Of a stretch of 47,952 bases of DNA, positions 46,661 to 47,952 are shown one piece after another (within the stretch, counting starts at the first letter, position 1; every line of letters begins with the position of its first letter). The position numbers and the translations under genes were made by a program. The stretch is from SAR324 cluster bacterium (GTDB taxonomy: Bacteria > SAR324 > NAC60-12), in NCBI GenBank assembly GCA_015231825.1, contig JADGAV010000037.1:1-47952 (forward strand). The letters are read 5' to 3'. The notes under the pieces are model-generated. The model saw nothing but the letters and a program-made list of their open reading frames with translations, was not told where the DNA came from and did no database searches.

Positions 46661-47020
46661 TTATGCAGCTAACTTTGTTTTCACCTCTTCAATTATGGAG
46701 TCGAAAACTTCTGATTCCTCCATGGCTAGATAAGCGAGTGCTTTTCTATCCAAGTCAATATTTGCCAACTTTAGACCATGGATAAATTTGCTGTAGCTCA
46801 ATCCATGATTGCGCACTGCTGCATTGATTCTGACAATCCACAATCTTCGAAAATCACGTTTTCGGACTTTTCGATCACGATAGCTATACTGCCTTGCGCG
46901 ATCAACTGCATTTTTAACCGTTCGAAGCAAGCGACTACGAGCCCCGCGGTAGCCTTTGGCAGCTTTGAAATATGCTTTTTTACTTTTTCGAGCATGAAGC
47001 GCTCTTTTGACTCGTGCCAT
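46661..47020 (-). CDS. rplT: Large ribosomal subunit protein bL20
   Basis: 119 residues, a standard bL20. The basic N-terminal tail ([20 protein letters not shown]), [20 protein letters not shown] and [20 protein letters not shown] match the family. It binds 23S rRNA early in 50S assembly. AGGAAA is 7 bp before the ATG. It follows rpmI by 20 bp and is followed by a glycosyltransferase. Confidence 0.98.
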   Translation of the reverse strand: MARVKRALHARKSKKAYFKAAKGYRGARSRLLRTVKNAVDRARQYSYRDRKVRKRDFRRLWIVRINAAVRNHGLSYSKFIHGLKLANIDLDRKALAYLAMEESEVFDSIIEEVKTKLAA

Positions 47021-47040
47021 AATTTTTCCTGTTTTTTACT

Positions 47041-47244
47041 TTATCCGTTAGGCAGTAAAGCCTTCACTGCTTGAACATCCGCTCCACACACGTATGTTTT
47101 CTCGCTCAGTCTTCTCTTCACTTTAGCGGCCTTTTTTCTCATTCCGTGTCGAAGATAGGCTCGTTTGCGTTTAATTTTGCCACTGCTTTTTATTCTAAAA
47201 CGCTTGGCGGCACCGCGACTTGTCTTCATTTTATCTTTTGCCAT
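47041..47244 (-). CDS. rpmI: Large ribosomal subunit protein bL35
   Basis: 67 residues. MAKDKMKTSRGAAKRFRI and the basic KRKRAYLRHGMRKKAAKVKR are typical of bL35. It sits 13 bp after infC and before rplT in the conserved infC-rpmI-rplT order. No strong ribosome site is visible, consistent with coupled translation after infC. Confidence 0.97.
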   Translation of the reverse strand: MAKDKMKTSRGAAKRFRIKSSGKIKRKRAYLRHGMRKKAAKVKRRLSEKTYVCGADVQAVKALLPNG

Positions 47245-47257
47245 TTTTTTTATCAGA

Positions 47258-47803
47258 TTACTTGGTTTTATTGGGAGCCAATATTAATGTAATGCTCCGT
47301 CCCTCATCTTTCATAGGCTGTTCGATGATTCCCTTTTCTCCGATCGAATCCTGAAATTTTTTCAGTAGCGCCGACCCGATGTCACGGTGACTCATCTCAC
47401 GCCCACGAAACATGACCGTCACCTTTACTTTGTTGCCTTCCCCTAAAAATCTTACTGCATTGTTGAGTTTAAATTTCAGGTCATGCTCTTCTGTTTTGGG
47501 TCTCAATTTAATTTCTTTGACATGCACCACTTTTTGGTGTTTCTTGGCATCATGCAACTTCTTGCTTTGCTGATATTTATATTTGCCAAAGTCCATTAAG
47601 CGGCAAACAGGAGGCCTTGCATTGGGAGAAACCTCAATGAGGTCCAATCCTTCATCCTCTGCCATTTCTAAGGCTTCTTCAATAGTAAGAATTCCAACCT
47701 GTTCTCCTTCTGAACTAATAACTCGAACTTCTGGAGCATCAATTCTTTCATTGATACGAATTTTTTCTTCCGCCTTGGATTGACGTTTTCTCGGACTCGC
47801 TAT
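47258..47803 (-). CDS. infC: Translation initiation factor IF-3, with likely AUA start codon
   Basis: 181 residues if started at ATA 47803. IF-3 N-domain motifs RINERIDAPEVRVI and LDLIEVSPNARPPVCRLMD and the C-domain MFRGREMSHRDIG are intact. Between the in-frame TGA at 47827-47825 and the internal ATG at 47665 there is no ATG, GTG or TTG, although that stretch encodes the conserved N-terminus. AAAGGAG at 47810-47816 is 6 bp before ATA. ATT at 47809 is the other candidate but abuts the ribosome site. A start at the ATG 47665 would remove about 46 residues of the N-domain. IF-3 rejects non-canonical starts, so this allows the self-repression known for the AUU start in E. coli. Confidence 0.93.
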   Translation of the reverse strand: MASPRKRQSKAEEKIRINERIDAPEVRVISSEGEQVGILTIEEALEMAEDEGLDLIEVSPNARPPVCRLMDFGKYKYQQSKKLHDAKKHQKVVHVKEIKLRPKTEEHDLKFKLNNAVRFLGEGNKVKVTVMFRGREMSHRDIGSALLKKFQDSIGEKGIIEQPMKDEGRSITLILAPNKTK

Positions 47804-47809
47804 AGCAAT

Positions 47810-47816
47810 CTCCTTT
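47810..47816 (-). promoter_or_regulatory. Ribosome binding site that sets the infC start
   Basis: AAAGGAG on the minus strand lies six bases before an in-frame ATA, the best-placed start for infC given that no standard start codon exists in the conserved N-terminus. It decides between ATA (47803) and ATT (47809). Confidence 0.7.
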
Positions 47817-47877
47817 AATGGTTTTCAGGTTTTCACCGACCTGCTGAAGAGTAGTAATGCCGTTCTATGCTACCCGC

Positions 47878-47952
<75 letters not shown>

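Overview
The window looks like chromosomal DNA from a free-living Gram-negative bacterium. It carries outer-membrane lipoproteins, beta-barrel proteins, YajC-SecD-SecF, a class A PBP, a multihaem cytochrome c, an MJ0042/DUF3426 zinc-ribbon protein and a CACHE-like/HAMP adenylate cyclase. This mix is common in deltaproteobacteria-like lineages such as SAR324/Lambdaproteobacteria. That placement is inference from gene content only; no 16S gene is present. I see no phage, transposase, integrase or CRISPR array.

Left part (1-24374, all minus strand): five large genes for envelope or secreted proteins, read right to left. They are a membrane-anchored FG-GAP/UnbV/HEAT protein, a five-haem cytochrome c fused to a b-type-like membrane domain, a 2160-residue secreted mosaic adhesin, a 1510-residue Ig-domain lipoprotein, and a giant SpvB/RHS protein that runs off the left edge. 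The RHS frame stays open for 2503 codons to base 1 with no stop, and its N-terminus begins 8 bp after the lipoprotein stop. The lipoprotein-RHS pair is the best candidate for an under-described system: a surface-anchored lipoprotein coupled to an RHS/Tc-like cocoon protein with an inactive-looking transglutaminase fold. Any C-terminal effector lies outside the window.

Middle part (24642-37188): mostly housekeeping. It holds tyrA, the yajC-secD-secF protein export operon, a tandem zinc-ribbon/DUF3426 protein, PBP1a translationally coupled to a small membrane protein, a small Cys-rich secreted protein, an OmpA-type coiled-coil lipoprotein, a DHH phosphoesterase with a 37-residue membrane protein gene just upstream, and aroC.

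Right part (37461-47952): a plus-strand run of recN, a secreted SNase-OB nuclease, an RDD membrane protein, two small beta-barrel proteins, a long-chain polyprenyl diphosphate synthase and an adenylate cyclase. It converges on a minus-strand operon of tRNA-Val, infC, rpmI, rplT and a GT4 glycosyltransferase. infC has no ATG/GTG/TTG in its conserved N-terminus and appears to start at ATA behind a strong Shine-Dalgarno sequence. The tRNA-Val has C instead of U at position 33. All gene-free gaps are under 300 bp.
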